The position numbers were made by a program, and so were the translations under genes. The notes below the pieces were generated by a model. The model was not told where the DNA came from, ran no database searches, and saw only the letters and a program-made list of their open reading frames with translations. From NCBI RefSeq assembly GCF_003852545.1, contig NZ_QAJR01000019.1, positions 43,177 through 107,176 on the forward strand: a stretch of 64,000 nucleotides of DNA. The letters are read 5' to 3'. Within the stretch, counting starts at the first letter, position 1; each line of letters starts with the position of its first letter. Origin of the DNA: Acidovorax sp. FJL06 (GTDB lineage Bacteria > Pseudomonadota > Gammaproteobacteria > Burkholderiales > Burkholderiaceae_C). Shown here piece by piece: positions 28,734 to 39,012 of the stretch.

Positions 28734-28848
28734 CAAGGGCCGCCCAGACACTTCCGTGTCGCTAACGCTCCGTGCGCTGGTGGCGTCCCCCTCCCGCAAG
28801 CGCAGCGCAGCAAGAGAGGGGGAAGCGGCGAAGCCGCTCAGGGGGAGC
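28734..28848. repeat. G/C-block intergenic repeat, copy 2
   Basis: The 115-base element begins CAAGGGCCGCCCAG and continues with GGCGTCCCCCTCCCG, an AGCGCAGCGCAGC spacer, GAGAGGGGGAAGCGGCGAAG, and CCGCTCAGGGGGAG. It shares the opening CAAGGGCCGCCC and the ending with the copy at 52321-52413, and the ending with 23951-23996. The CCCCCTC and GAGGGGG blocks are complementary. It ends just before the yebC stop. Confidence 0.65.
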
Positions 28849-28849
28849 T

Positions 28850-29569
28850 TCACAATGCCGCGTTGTGGTAGACCTCTTGCGTGTCGTCCAGGTCTTCCAG
28901 CACATCCAGCAGCTTCTGCATCTTGGCGGCGTCTTCGCCGGTCAGCTCGATCGTGTTTTCGGGCCGCATGGTCACGCCCGCCACCTCGGCCGTCAGGCCT
29001 GCGGCCTCCAGCGCATTCTTCACGGCTTCAAAGTCGGCCGGGGCCGTGAGCACCTCTACCGCGCCGTCTTCGTCGGTCACCACGTCTTCTGCTCCGGCTT
29101 CCAAGGCGATTTCCATCACCTTGTCTTCGCTGGTGCCGGGGGCAAAAATCAGCTGGCCACAGTGCTTGAACTGGAACACCACCGAACCCTCGGTGCCCAT
29201 GTTGCCACCGTGTTTGCTGAACGCATGGCGCACCTCGGCCACGGTGCGCACGCGGTTGTCGGTCATGGTGTCGATCATGATGGCCGCACCGCCGATGCCA
29301 TAGCCTTCGTAGCGGATTTCTTCGTAGGTCAGGCCTTCGGCGTTGCCCGTGGCCTTGTCAATGTTGTATTTGATGCGGTCGGCGGGCATGTTGGCCGCCT
29401 TGGCCTTGTCCACCGCCAGGCGCAGGCGGGGGTTGGCAGACAGGTCGCCGCCGCCAGAGCGGGCGGCCACGGTGATTTCGCGAATGATGCGGGTCCAGAT
29501 CTTGCCGCGTTTTTCATCCTGGCGCCCTTTGCGGTGCTGGATATTCGCCCATTTGCTGTGTCCTGCCAC
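28850..29569 (-). CDS. yebC: YebC/TACO1-family protein, PmpR type
   Basis: A 239-residue three-domain protein beginning [20 protein letters not shown], the canonical YebC start. Family members act as transcription factors (PmpR) or, as recent work indicates, assist translation of proline-rich stretches at the ribosome. It is the standard-length, canonical form; a second paralogue lies at 54134-54847. It is convergent in gene order with purD and divergent from the yjgR gene at 29650. Confidence 0.93.
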   Translation of the reverse strand: MAGHSKWANIQHRKGRQDEKRGKIWTRIIREITVAARSGGGDLSANPRLRLAVDKAKAANMPADRIKYNIDKATGNAEGLTYEEIRYEGYGIGGAAIMIDTMTDNRVRTVAEVRHAFSKHGGNMGTEGSVVFQFKHCGQLIFAPGTSEDKVMEIALEAGAEDVVTDEDGAVEVLTAPADFEAVKNALEAAGLTAEVAGVTMRPENTIELTGEDAAKMQKLLDVLEDLDDTQEVYHNAAL

Positions 29570-29649
29570 GAGAGATCCTTTTGTATTGATTTAATCTACT
29601 GAGCGCGATTTTACTTTTTGCCTGACCCGTACCCCCGAGGAAACCCCAA

Positions 29650-31197
29650 ATGGCCGAACCCCTGCTGATTGCCAAGCACGACACCATTGAATGCCACCTG
29701 CTGCCCGGCCTGGCCAACCGGCACGGCCTGATCACCGGCGCGACGGGCACCGGCAAGACGGTGACGCTGCAGACGCTGGCCGAAAATTTCTCGCGCATCG
29801 GCGTGCCGGTGTTCATGGCCGACGTGAAGGGCGACCTCACGGGCGCCAGCCAGCCCGGCAAGATCGGGGACAAGCTGGCCGCCGTGCTCAAGGAGCGGGG
29901 CCTGGATCTGCCCACGCCCCTGGCCTGCCCCACCACGCTGTGGGACGTGTTCGGCGAGCAGGGCCACCCGGTGCGCGCCACCATCTCCGACATGGGCCCG
30001 CTGCTGCTGGGCCGCATGCTCAACCTGAACGAGACGCAGCTGGGCGTGCTGAACATGGTGTTCAAGATCGCCGACGACAGCGGCATGCTGCTGCTGGACC
30101 TGAAGGACCTGCGCGCCATGCTCACCTTCGTGGGTGACAACGCCAAGGAGTTCACCACCGAATACGGCAACGTGAGTGCCGCCAGCGTGGGCGCCATCCA
30201 GCGCGGCCTGCTGCAGATCGAGCAGCAGGGCGGCAGCGAGTTCTTTGGCGAGCCCATGCTCAACATCCAGGACTTCATGCAGACGGTGGACGGCCACGGC
30301 GTGGTCAACATCCTGGCGGCCGACAAGCTCATGAATTCGCCGCGCCTGTACGCCACCTTCCTGCTCTGGATGCTGTCGGAGCTGTTCGAGCAACTGCCCG
30401 AAATCGGCGACCCCGAGCAGCCCAAACTGGTGTTCTTCTTCGACGAGGCCCACCTGCTGTTCAACGAGGCGCCCAAAGTGCTCATCGAGCGCATCGAGCT
30501 GGTGGTGCGCCTGGTGCGCTCCAAGGGCGTCGGGGTTTACTTCGTTACCCAAAATCCGCTCGACATCCCAGACAGCGTGCTCGCCCAGCTGGGCAACCGC
30601 GTGCAGCATGCGCTGCGCGCCTTCACCCCGCGCGACCAGAAGGCCGTGAAGGCCACGGCCACCACCATGCGGCAAAAGCCGGGCCTCGACATCGAAACCG
30701 CCATCACCGAGCTGGCCGTGGGCGAGGCGCTGGTGAGTTTTCTGGACGCCAAGGGCCGCCCCAGCGTGACCGAACGCGTGTTTGTGCTGCCACCCGGCAG
30801 CCAGCTGGGCCCCATCACCCCGCTGCAGCGCCAGGCGCTGATGGCCAGCTCACTGGTGGCCGGTGTGTATGAAACCACCGTGGACCGCGAATCCGCCTAC
30901 GAAAAACTCAAGGGCCGCGCCGAAAACGCCCCGCCCGCACCGGCGGGCACGCCTGCCAGCCGCACAGCGGGCGGCGCCAGCCCCGTGGGCACGGCGGCAG
31001 GCGGGGCCCAGCCGCAGGAGAGCAGCTTCTTGAACGACCTGCTGTTTGGCACCACCGGCCCGCGCGGCGGACGCAAGGACGGCCTGGTGCAGACCATGGC
31101 CAAGTCGGCCGTGCGCACCGTGGGCACCAGCGTGGGCAAGGAGATCCTGCGCGGCGTGCTGGGCGGCATCTTCGGGGGCGGCAGCAAGCGGCGCTGA
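29650..31197 (+). CDS. YjgR-type HerA-like ATPase (DUF853)
   Basis: A 515-residue P-loop ATPase: Walker [16 protein letters not shown] near residue 35, Walker [13 protein letters not shown] near residue 262, and a [16 protein letters not shown] C-core segment, all typical of DUF853/YjgR proteins related to the HerA/FtsK helicases. The cellular role is not established. A low-complexity Ala/Pro/Gly linker (about residues 425-460) leads to a conserved C-terminal stretch that ends [11 protein letters not shown]. Divergent from yebC. Confidence 0.88.
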   Translation: MAEPLLIAKHDTIECHLLPGLANRHGLITGATGTGKTVTLQTLAENFSRIGVPVFMADVKGDLTGASQPGKIGDKLAAVLKERGLDLPTPLACPTTLWDVFGEQGHPVRATISDMGPLLLGRMLNLNETQLGVLNMVFKIADDSGMLLLDLKDLRAMLTFVGDNAKEFTTEYGNVSAASVGAIQRGLLQIEQQGGSEFFGEPMLNIQDFMQTVDGHGVVNILAADKLMNSPRLYATFLLWMLSELFEQLPEIGDPEQPKLVFFFDEAHLLFNEAPKVLIERIELVVRLVRSKGVGVYFVTQNPLDIPDSVLAQLGNRVQHALRAFTPRDQKAVKATATTMRQKPGLDIETAITELAVGEALVSFLDAKGRPSVTERVFVLPPGSQLGPITPLQRQALMASSLVAGVYETTVDRESAYEKLKGRAENAPPAPAGTPASRTAGGASPVGTAAGGAQPQESSFLNDLLFGTTGPRGGRKDGLVQTMAKSAVRTVGTSVGKEILRGVLGGIFGGGSKRR

Positions 31198-31367
31198 ACG
31201 CGGCGGCGGTGGCGGGGCCGAACGGCGTCCGCCCGTCGCCAAGCCCGGCCCTCCAGGATGTGGCGGCCTTGTGACCGCCTGGCGACAATGCCATGTGTTT
31301 GTCATGTTTTGGTCATATTTCAGCGGTGGAATGGCCGAAACAGACCACGACAACAAGGAGGGACACC

Positions 31368-32192
31368 ATGCAACGCGTCGAACACGCCCTGGTGCGCTGG
31401 GGCAACAAGGTGGTCCAGGCGGCCATCCTCCTCTGGGTGCTGATTTTCATCGGGGTGTTTGCCGGTGCGTGGCGCCCGCAATGGACCTGGGTGCTGTATG
31501 TGTTTGTCACGGTCGCGATCACTGCGCTGCTGATCCGCTGGACCACCGCCGTGCGCGAGCGCACCATCCGCGAAGCCCCCCTGCCCCGATTTCTGCAGCG
31601 CAAGCTGCGCGAAACCTACCCCCACCTGAGCCCCCGCGACTGTGAACTGGTCGAACGCGGCCTGCGCCAGTTCTTCATGGCCTGCCTGCGTGGCAACAAG
31701 CAGTTTGTGGCCATGCCATCGAGGGCCGTGGATGCGCTGTGGCACGAGTTCATCCTGCACACCCAGGCCTACAAGCTGTGGTGCCACAACGCCCTGGGCT
31801 TCTTTTTGCACCACACCCCGGCCGAGGCGCTGGGCAAGAAAGCCCGCCACAACGACGGCCTGCGCCGCTGCTGGTACTGGGTGTGCAAGGAAGAATCCAT
31901 CGACCCCAAGGCCCCCAGCCGCCTGCCCCTTTTGTTTGCGCTGGATGCCAAGTTCGCCATTGCCGGGGGCTTCACCTACGTGCCCGACTGCTCTGACATC
32001 GCCCGCAAGAGTGACGCAGGCGGCAGTGGCGGCGACAGCTACTGCGGCACCAGCTTCTCGGACGGCAGCTACAGCGGCAGTGCGGGTGACTTTGGCGGGG
32101 CCGAGAGTTCGGATGGCGGGGGTGGCGACAGCAGCGGCGGAGATGGAGGAGGAGATGGCGGCGGGGGCTGTGGTGGCGGCGGCGGCGATTGA
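31368..32192 (+). CDS. Membrane-anchored protein with Gly/Ser/Asp-rich tail (glycine-rich-domain-protein-like)
   Basis: The 274-residue product has two adjacent TM helices near the N-terminus (about residues 15-65), a soluble central domain with AVDALWHEFILHTQAYKLWC and GFFLHHTPAEALG, then a tail from about residue 215 made of Gly, Ser and Asp with a few Cys, ending GGGCGGGGGD. The central motif resembles the core of glycine-rich domain proteins (DUF1399/GRDP), which I offer as a family guess. The ATG at 31368 has a strong AAGGAGGG site; upstream in-frame starts do not. Confidence 0.72.
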   Translation: MQRVEHALVRWGNKVVQAAILLWVLIFIGVFAGAWRPQWTWVLYVFVTVAITALLIRWTTAVRERTIREAPLPRFLQRKLRETYPHLSPRDCELVERGLRQFFMACLRGNKQFVAMPSRAVDALWHEFILHTQAYKLWCHNALGFFLHHTPAEALGKKARHNDGLRRCWYWVCKEESIDPKAPSRLPLLFALDAKFAIAGGFTYVPDCSDIARKSDAGGSGGDSYCGTSFSDGSYSGSAGDFGGAESSDGGGGDSSGGDGGGDGGGGCGGGGGD

Positions 32193-32242
32193 GCCATGCC
32201 CCCGGGGAAATCGCCCCGAGCCAGCCCCCGGCAATCACTCCT

Positions 32243-32290
32243 CTTTTCATAGCTTGTAGCGCTTGACAGACAAGCCCTAGAGCCTCAAAA
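32243..32290. repeat. AGCTAT palindromic repeat, copy 3 (reversed)
   Basis: This copy runs in the opposite orientation: TTTCATAGCTTGTAGCGCTT then GACAGACAAGCCCTAGAGCC. Its reverse complement aligns with the family pattern (GGCTCTAG, AAGCGCT, AGCTATG). It lies between the glycine-rich-tail gene and the crotonase gene. Confidence 0.65.
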
Positions 32291-32359
32291 CACCTCAAGC
32301 ACCCCAAAGTCGCCCAGGCGACGACGCCACAGGGCGCAGCCGGTCTACAGTGACGGCCC

Positions 32360-33205
32360 ATGAACACCACCCCCACCTGCTTTTCCCTCAGCATCACCCA
32401 CCACGTGGCCCACCTGGTGCTGAACCGCCCCGAGGCCATGAACACCATGCACCCCACGTTCTGGCGCGAGCTGGACGAGGTGCTGGCTGCGTTGAACAAG
32501 AGCGGCGAGGCGCGCGCCCTGGTCGTCAGCAGCACCGGCAAGCACTTCAGCGCGGGCATGGCGCTCGAAACCTTTGGCGGCGCCATCACCATGGACGACC
32601 AGAGCCCCGAGGGCCGGGCCGCCATCTTTGACCTGCTCACCGACATGCAGGCCACCTTCACCCGCATCGAGAGCCTGCGCATCCCGGTCATCATGGCCAT
32701 CCAGGGCGGCTGCATCGGCGGCGCGGTGGACATGGTCACGGCCGCCTGCGTGCGCTACGCCACGGCCGACGCCTTCTTCTGCATCCAGGAAATCAACATC
32801 GGCATGGTGGCCGACGTGGGCACGCTGCAGCGCCTGCCCAAGCTCATCCCGCTGGGCGTGGTCAAGGAACTGGCCTACACCGGCCGCCGCTTGAGCGCAC
32901 AAAAGGCCCTGGGCTACGGCCTGGTCAACGAGGTGTTCGACACACCCGAGGCCATGGTGGCCGCCGCCCTGCAATGCGCGCAAGAGATCGCCAGCAAGCC
33001 CCCCGTGGCCATCTGGGGCACCAAGCAGGCCGTGAACTACGCCCGCGACCACAGCGTGGAAGACAGCCTGCGCCAGATGGGCTGGCTGCAGGGCACCATC
33101 TGGAGCAATCGGCATGTGATGGAGTCGGTCACGGCGATGAAGCAAAAGCGCACGGGCGAGTTCCCGGCGCTCACGCCGCTGGTCCGGTTCAGCGAACAGG
33201 GTTAG
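32360..33205 (+). CDS. Crotonase-family protein, dienoyl-CoA isomerase-like
   Basis: A 281-residue enoyl-CoA hydratase/isomerase-fold protein. The oxyanion-hole elements GKHFSAGMAL and GGCIGGAVDMVTACD-like segment are present. The stretch FCIQEINIGMVADVGTLQRL closely matches ECH1, where an acidic residue at the equivalent of GMVAD is catalytic in delta3,5-delta2,4-dienoyl-CoA isomerisation during beta-oxidation of unsaturated fatty acids. This makes dienoyl-CoA isomerase the best guess over a generic hydratase. No other beta-oxidation gene is adjacent. Confidence 0.82.
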   Translation: MNTTPTCFSLSITHHVAHLVLNRPEAMNTMHPTFWRELDEVLAALNKSGEARALVVSSTGKHFSAGMALETFGGAITMDDQSPEGRAAIFDLLTDMQATFTRIESLRIPVIMAIQGGCIGGAVDMVTAACVRYATADAFFCIQEINIGMVADVGTLQRLPKLIPLGVVKELAYTGRRLSAQKALGYGLVNEVFDTPEAMVAAALQCAQEIASKPPVAIWGTKQAVNYARDHSVEDSLRQMGWLQGTIWSNRHVMESVTAMKQKRTGEFPALTPLVRFSEQG

Positions 33206-33230
33206 ACCCCTCAAACGCACCCAACACTAC

Positions 33231-33280
33231 AAAATTCATAGCTTCCAGCGCTTATCCATAGCGCGCTGGAAGCTATTTGC
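33231..33280. repeat. AGCTAT palindromic repeat, copy 4 (perfect stem)
   Basis: ATAGCTTCCAGCGC at 33238-33251 is perfectly complementary to 33263-33276, with an 11-base loop TTATCCATAGC-like core. This is the most regular stem of the family and could act as a terminator or RNA-processing hairpin after the crotonase gene. Confidence 0.8.
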
Positions 33281-33354
33281 ATGCCAATACTGGGCCCAAG
33301 GGGCTATCATGTGGTAACCCGGGGCGGCCCACGCCCCGCAGCGAGGACACCACC

Positions 33355-34359
33355 ATGACCGAGCCCAGCCAGCCCCACCCCGTGAGCCTGCCTACCCATG
33401 ACGACGTGGCCGCCGCTGCCCGGCGGCTGGCGGGCGTGGCACACCACACGCCGGTGATGCGCTGCAACACCATCGACGAGCGGCTGGGCGCCAAGCTGTT
33501 CTTCAAGTGCGAAAACCTGCAGCGCACGGGCGCGTTCAAGTTCCGGGGCGCCTACAACGCCCTGGCCCAGTTCAGCGACGCGCAGCGCGAGCACGGCGTG
33601 CTCACCTTCTCGGCCGGCAACCACGCGCAGGCGATTGCGCTGTCGGCCCGGCTGCTGGGCATGCCGGCCCTCGTCGTGATGCCCGAGGACGCCGCCGCCT
33701 CCAAGATGGCCGCCACGCGCGAATACGGCGCCCAGGTCGTCACCTACAACCGCTACACCGAAGACCGCGAAGCCATCAGCCGCCAGCTGGCGCGCGAGCG
33801 CGGCATGACGCTGGTCCCCCCGTTCGACCACCCCCACGTGATTGCGGGCCAGGGCACGGCCGCCCTGGAGCTGCTGCAGGAGGTGCCCGACCTGGACTAC
33901 CTTTTCGTGAGCCTGGGCGGCGGTGGCCTGCTTTCGGGCAGCCTGCTGGCCGCGCAGGTGCTGGCGCCTCGGTGCAAGGTGATCGGCGTCGAGCCCGAGA
34001 CCGCCAACGACGCCCAGCAGTCGCTGCGCGCGGGCCACATCGTGCGCATCCCCAACCCGCACACCATTGCCGACGGTGCGCAGGCCCCGAGCCTGGGCGA
34101 ACTCACCTACCCCATCATCCGCGACCATGTCGAAGACATCGTCACCGTGAGCGACCAGCAGCTCATCGAAGCCCTGCGCTTTTTTGCAGCACGCATGAAG
34201 GTCGTCGTCGAGCCCACGGGCGCCCTGGCCTTTGCGGGCGTGCAGACTTTCTCGGGCGAAGACGACGGCGCCAAGCTGCTGCAGGGGGAGCGCGTGGGCG
34301 TGATCGTGAGCGGGGGCAACGTCGATTTGCCGCGCCTGGCCCGGTTTCTGGCAGACTAG
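33355..34359 (+). CDS. Threonine/serine dehydratase, catabolic type without ACT domain
   Basis: A 334-residue fold-type II PLP enzyme. The PLP lysine is K62 in [14 protein letters not shown]; the phosphate loop is [12 protein letters not shown], and the C-terminal pyridine-ring motif is VSGGNVDL. It should deaminate threonine and/or serine to 2-oxobutyrate or pyruvate; serine racemase is an alternative. It lacks the C-terminal regulatory ACT domains of biosynthetic IlvA, hence not isoleucine-inhibited in the usual way. The ATG at 33355 follows a GAGGACACC site. Confidence 0.87.
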   Translation: MTEPSQPHPVSLPTHDDVAAAARRLAGVAHHTPVMRCNTIDERLGAKLFFKCENLQRTGAFKFRGAYNALAQFSDAQREHGVLTFSAGNHAQAIALSARLLGMPALVVMPEDAAASKMAATREYGAQVVTYNRYTEDREAISRQLARERGMTLVPPFDHPHVIAGQGTAALELLQEVPDLDYLFVSLGGGGLLSGSLLAAQVLAPRCKVIGVEPETANDAQQSLRAGHIVRIPNPHTIADGAQAPSLGELTYPIIRDHVEDIVTVSDQQLIEALRFFAARMKVVVEPTGALAFAGVQTFSGEDDGAKLLQGERVGVIVSGGNVDLPRLARFLAD

Positions 34360-34435
34360 CCCCCACTTTTTTACAGTCAGGCCGAAGAGGGCTGCGCACC
34401 GGCGCGGCCCCCTCGGCCCCTCATTCAGGTTCCCT

Positions 34436-35065
<630 letters not shown>

Positions 35066-35089
35066 GTGCCCCCCGCCTGGTAAGCAGCG

Positions 35090-35111
35090 GCCGCCCTCGG
35101 GCGGCTTTTTT
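35090..35111 (+). terminator. Intrinsic terminator after upp
   Basis: GCCGCCC (35090-35096) pairs perfectly with GGGCGGC (35099-35105) and is followed by six T. It lies 24 bases past the upp stop, so upp and the importer operon are transcribed separately. Confidence 0.85.
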
Positions 35112-35310
35112 GTGTCCACCCCATCCCGTCAACCCGTGGCGACGCACCACCCGCCCAACGCAAAATTTTTACCACTTGGTCCAATCCTCTGGCAGACTGC
35201 GGCAGGCCCAGCCCTCGCTTTTGGCGCGTTAATTGCTTGTGTGCATGCACCGGCTTGCCGGGCCCTCAAACCCCCTTTTGCCTGACTGAACCGACTGAAG
35301 GAACCACCCC

Positions 35311-36321
35311 ATGAGCTCTCGCCGCGTCTTCACTGGCCATCTGCTGTCCACCTCACTGGCCCTGTCCGCCCTCGTCGGTCTGGCACCCAGCGCCGCTTTT
35401 GCACAAGCCAAGCTCAAGGTCGCGGCGATCTACACGGTGCCCTTCGAGCAGCAATGGGTCAGCCGCATCCACAAGGCCCTCAAGGCCGCCGAAGCGCGTG
35501 GCGAGATCGAATACAAGGCCAGCGAAAACGTCAGCAACGCCGACTACGAGCGCGTGATGCGCGAGTACGCCACGGGCGGCAACCAGCTCATCGTGGGCGA
35601 GGCCTTTGCGGTGGAAGCCGCCGCCCGCAAGGTGGCCAAGGACTTCCCCAAGACCTCCTTCCTGCTGGGCTCCTCGGGCAAGCCGCAAGCACCCAACTTC
35701 AGCGTGTTCGACAACTACATCCAGGAGCCCGCCTACCTGTCCGGCATGATCGCGGGCGGCATGACCAAATCCAACAAGATCGGCATGGTGGGCGGCTTCC
35801 CCATCCCCGAGGTCAACCGCCTGATGCACGCCTTCATGGCCGGCGCCAAAGAGACCAACCCCAAGGTCGAGTTCACCATCACCTTCATCAACAGCTGGTT
35901 TGACCCGCCCAAGGCCAAGGAAGCCACCTTTGCCATGATCGACAAGGGCGCCGACGTGCTCTACGCCGAGCGTTTTGGCGTGAGCGATGCGGCCAAGGAA
36001 AAGGGCAAGCTCGCCATCGGCAACGTGATCAACACCCAGGACAAGTACCCCGACACCGTGGTGGCCTCGGCCCTGTGGCACATGGAGCCCAGCATCGACC
36101 GCGCGCTCAAGCTGGTCAAAGAAGGCAAATTCACGCCCGAGGACTACGGCCCGTATTCGATGATGAAGCACAAGGGCTCTGAACTCGCGCCCCTGGGCAC
36201 GTTCGAGAAAAAGGTGCCGGCCGACATCCTGGCCAAGGTCAAGGCCCGGGAGGCCGACATCCTGGCGGGCAAGTTCACCGTGAAGGTGGACGACAGCCAG
36301 CCCAAGTCCACGGCCAAGTAA
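35311..36321 (+). CDS. BMP-family nucleoside-type ABC transporter substrate-binding protein
   Basis: A 336-residue periplasmic protein of the BmpA/Med family (PF02608). The signal peptide ends near residue 32 (ASA-like AAFA|QAK). Family phrases include KVAAIYTVPFEQQWVSR and GGMTKSNKIGMVGGFP. BMP proteins bind purine or pyrimidine nucleosides, or related compounds, for a Nup/YufNOPQ-type importer, whose ATPase and permeases lie downstream. The 245 bases before it (35066-35310) hold the upp terminator and presumably the promoter; I see no riboswitch. Confidence 0.9.
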   Translation: MSSRRVFTGHLLSTSLALSALVGLAPSAAFAQAKLKVAAIYTVPFEQQWVSRIHKALKAAEARGEIEYKASENVSNADYERVMREYATGGNQLIVGEAFAVEAAARKVAKDFPKTSFLLGSSGKPQAPNFSVFDNYIQEPAYLSGMIAGGMTKSNKIGMVGGFPIPEVNRLMHAFMAGAKETNPKVEFTITFINSWFDPPKAKEATFAMIDKGADVLYAERFGVSDAAKEKGKLAIGNVINTQDKYPDTVVASALWHMEPSIDRALKLVKEGKFTPEDYGPYSMMKHKGSELAPLGTFEKKVPADILAKVKAREADILAGKFTVKVDDSQPKSTAK

Positions 36322-36362
36322 ACACCGGGTGCGGCGGGCGCCCAGCCCGCTTTCTCTCAGTG

Positions 36363-36401
36363 AACAGGCCACCCCAGCAACGCGGTGGCCTGTTTGTTTT
36401 T
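36363..36401 (+). terminator. Intrinsic terminator/attenuator after the binding-protein gene
   Basis: AACAGGCCACC (36363-36373) pairs perfectly with GGTGGCCTGTT (36384-36394) and is followed by a T-rich run (TGTTTGTTTTT). It should reduce readthrough, making the binding protein more abundant than the downstream transporter parts, a usual arrangement in ABC operons. Confidence 0.85.
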
Positions 36402-36440
36402 GCCCACCACCCGTTTGCCCCCTGAAGAGGCACATCCACC

Positions 36441-37406
36441 ATGCCTTCACTCCCCACCGCAAAGCCCTCGCTGATCTCCCGGTGTTCGCGCCTGTTGGCC
36501 GCGCTGGCCCTGGCCGCCGTGGTCGCTGGCTGCGCCGCCACGGCCCCCAGCACAACGGCCGTGCGGCTGGATGAGACGCCCCGCATCGCCGTCCTCTCCG
36601 CCTTTGCGCCCGAACTGACGGTGCTGCTGCCCCAGGTGCAGCAACCCGCCAAGCACAGCATCAACGGCGTGGAGTTCACCACCGGCACGCTCGAAGGCAA
36701 GCCCGTGGTCGTGTTTCTCTCGGGCATCAGCATGACCAACGCGGCCATGAACACGCAACTGGTGCTGGACCGCTTCCACGTGAGCCACGTGGTCTTCAGC
36801 GGCATTGCCGGCGGCGTGAACCCCGGCCTGCACATTGGCGACGTGACGGTGCCTGCGCAGTGGGGCCAGTACATGGAATGGCTGATGGCGCGTGAAGACA
36901 AACCCGGCCAGTACAGCGCCCCCGCATGGATGAAAAGCGAGCTGACCCTGCCCGCCTTCGGCATGATGCACCCGCGCCCGGTGGAGGTGCGCTCTGCCGC
37001 CAACCCCCAACTCAGCAAGAAGTTCTGGTTCGAAGCCGACCCCAAGATGCTAGCCACCGCCCGCAGCCTGCAGAACGTGGGCCTGGAACACTGCCTGGCC
37101 GCCACCTGCCTGAAACAGCGCCCCCAACTCGTGGTCGGCGGCAACGGCGTGTCGGGCCAGGCCTTTGTGGACAACAAGGCCTTCCGCGAATACGCGCTCA
37201 AGACCTTTGAGGCCAACGTGCTCGACATGGAAACCGCCGCCACCGCCATGGTGGCGCACAGCAATGGCGTGCCCTACATTGCGTTCCGGTCGCTGAGCGA
37301 CCTGGCCGGCGGGGGCGAAGGCGAGAACGAAATGGGCACCTTCATGGGCCTGGCGGCGGCCAATTCGGCCAAGGTGCTGCGGGCGTTTTTGGCGGCCTGG
37401 AAGTAG
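36441..37406 (+). CDS. Lipoprotein nucleosidase (MTA/SAH nucleosidase-like phosphorylase fold)
   Basis: A 321-residue protein. The N-terminus is a lipoprotein signal with lipobox VAGC; the lipidated Cys is C31, so the enzyme should be membrane-anchored in the periplasm. The rest is a purine nucleoside phosphorylase/MTA nucleosidase fold: VFSGIAGGVNPGLHIGDV, the substrate motif LDMETAA, and the catalytic Asp region RSLSDLAGG, all as in MTAN. It may cleave N-glycosidic bonds of nucleosides such as methylthioadenosine outside the cytoplasm. The next gene, the importer ATPase, starts on the base after its stop. Substrate is inferred. Confidence 0.8.
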   Translation: MPSLPTAKPSLISRCSRLLAALALAAVVAGCAATAPSTTAVRLDETPRIAVLSAFAPELTVLLPQVQQPAKHSINGVEFTTGTLEGKPVVVFLSGISMTNAAMNTQLVLDRFHVSHVVFSGIAGGVNPGLHIGDVTVPAQWGQYMEWLMAREDKPGQYSAPAWMKSELTLPAFGMMHPRPVEVRSAANPQLSKKFWFEADPKMLATARSLQNVGLEHCLAATCLKQRPQLVVGGNGVSGQAFVDNKAFREYALKTFEANVLDMETAATAMVAHSNGVPYIAFRSLSDLAGGGEGENEMGTFMGLAAANSAKVLRAFLAAWK

Positions 37407-38981
37407 ATGACACAAGACTCCGCCCCCGTCCTGCGCCTGTCAGACATCACCAAACGCTTCGGCAAACTTGTCGCCAATGACAGCATCAGCCTGACCCTAG
37501 CGCGCGGCGAGGTGCTGGCCCTTCTGGGCGAGAACGGCGCGGGCAAGTCCACGCTGATGTCCATTCTGTTCGGGCACTACGTGGCCGACGCAGGGCAGAT
37601 CGAAGTCTTTGGCCAACCCCTGCCGCCCGGCCAGCCGCGCGCGGCGCTGGCGGCGGGCATTGGCATGGTGCACCAGCACTTCACGCTGGCCGACAACCTC
37701 ACGGTGCTGGACAACGTGCTGCTGGGCACCGAGCCGCTGTGGCAGCCCTTTTCGCGCCGCAGCGAGGCACGCGCCAAGCTGCTGGCCGTGTCGCAGCAGT
37801 TTGGCCTGCCGGTGAGCCCCGATGCGCGCGTAGGCAGCCTCTCGGTGGGCGAGCGCCAGCGCGTCGAAATTTTGAAGGCGCTGTACCGGGGCGCCCGCAT
37901 TCTGATCCTGGACGAACCCACCGCGGTGCTCACCCCGCAGGAGAGCGAGGCGCTGTTCGACACCCTGGCGCAGATGGTGGCGCAGGGCCTGTCCATCATC
38001 TTCATCAGCCACAAACTGGGCGAGGTGCTGCGCGTGTCGCACCGCGTGGCCGTGCTGCGCCAGGGCAAGCTCGTGGCCGAGGCGCCTGCGCAGGGCACCA
38101 CCCAGGGGCAACTCGCGCAGTGGATGGTGGGCCATGCCATCGAAGCCGCCGAGCGCCGCCCAGCACACAACGTGGGTGAGCCCGTCTGCACCCTCAGCAA
38201 CGCGAGCACCGCATCCAGCGGCCGCGACCGGTTGCAGGGCGTGTCCCTCACCCTGCGCGCCGGTGAGATCGTCGCCATCGCTGGCGTCAGCGGCAATGGC
38301 CAGGTGGCGCTGGCCGACCTGCTGTGCGGCGTGCGTGCGGCCACCGCCGGGCAGGTCACATTGCGTGGCGCGCCGCTGCAAGCCCGGCCCGCGTGGCTGG
38401 TCAGCCAGGGCGTGGCCCGCATCCCCGAAGACCGGCACGCCGTGGGCGTGGTGGGCGACCTGCCAGTGTGGGAGAACGCCGTGTCCGAACGCCTGCGCGG
38501 CCCCTGGTTTGCGCACCCGTGGTGGCGCGCCTTCTGGGTCCAGCGCCGCGCCGCGCGCCAGCATGCCCAGCGGGTGGCTGAGACCTTTGATGTGCGTGGC
38601 GGTGGGCCGGATGCCCCAGCCCGGTCGCTGTCGGGCGGCAACATGCAAAAGCTCATCCTGGGCCGCGCGCTGATGCCGCCGCTGAACGGTGCGGGCAACA
38701 CAGCACCCGCCCCCCAACTCATCGTGGCCCACCAGCCGACCTGGGGGCTGGACATTGGCGCGGTGATGTTTGTGCAGCAGCAGCTCATCAATGCGCGCGA
38801 CAGCGGTGCAGCCGTGCTGCTCATCTCCGACGACCTGGACGAGGTACTGGCCCTGGGCGACCGCGTGGCGGTGATGCACGACGGGCATCTCACCCCCGCC
38901 CAGCCTGCCGAGGCCTGGAGCCGCGAAGCCATTGGCCTGGCCATGGCAGGGGCGGCACAAGGTGCGGAGGGCACCGCGTGA
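37407..38981 (+). CDS. Nucleoside-type ABC importer ATPase (double ABC domain)
   Basis: A 524-residue protein with two ABC domains in tandem, as in NupA/YufO and sugar RbsA-type ATPases. Domain 1 has Walker A LGENGAGKSTLM and signature LSVGERQRVEI with Walker B ILILDEPT. Domain 2 has a degenerate Walker A (AGVSGNGQVAL) and signature LSGGNMQKLILGRAL; its Walker B reads LIVAHQPTWGLD, as is normal for this subfamily. It drives import with the two permeases downstream. It starts immediately after the nucleosidase stop. The permease gene follows only after a reversed gene. Confidence 0.9.
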   Translation: MTQDSAPVLRLSDITKRFGKLVANDSISLTLARGEVLALLGENGAGKSTLMSILFGHYVADAGQIEVFGQPLPPGQPRAALAAGIGMVHQHFTLADNLTVLDNVLLGTEPLWQPFSRRSEARAKLLAVSQQFGLPVSPDARVGSLSVGERQRVEILKALYRGARILILDEPTAVLTPQESEALFDTLAQMVAQGLSIIFISHKLGEVLRVSHRVAVLRQGKLVAEAPAQGTTQGQLAQWMVGHAIEAAERRPAHNVGEPVCTLSNASTASSGRDRLQGVSLTLRAGEIVAIAGVSGNGQVALADLLCGVRAATAGQVTLRGAPLQARPAWLVSQGVARIPEDRHAVGVVGDLPVWENAVSERLRGPWFAHPWWRAFWVQRRAARQHAQRVAETFDVRGGGPDAPARSLSGGNMQKLILGRALMPPLNGAGNTAPAPQLIVAHQPTWGLDIGAVMFVQQQLINARDSGAAVLLISDDLDEVLALGDRVAVMHDGHLTPAQPAEAWSREAIGLAMAGAAQGAEGTA

Positions 38982-39012
38982 GCGCGCAGGCGCCCATGCA
39001 GCGCCCGGCCCC

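Noticed and set aside
35066-35310. A purine or PreQ1 riboswitch upstream of the importer
   Set aside because: Apart from the upp terminator I found no conserved riboswitch core; the position alone is not evidence.
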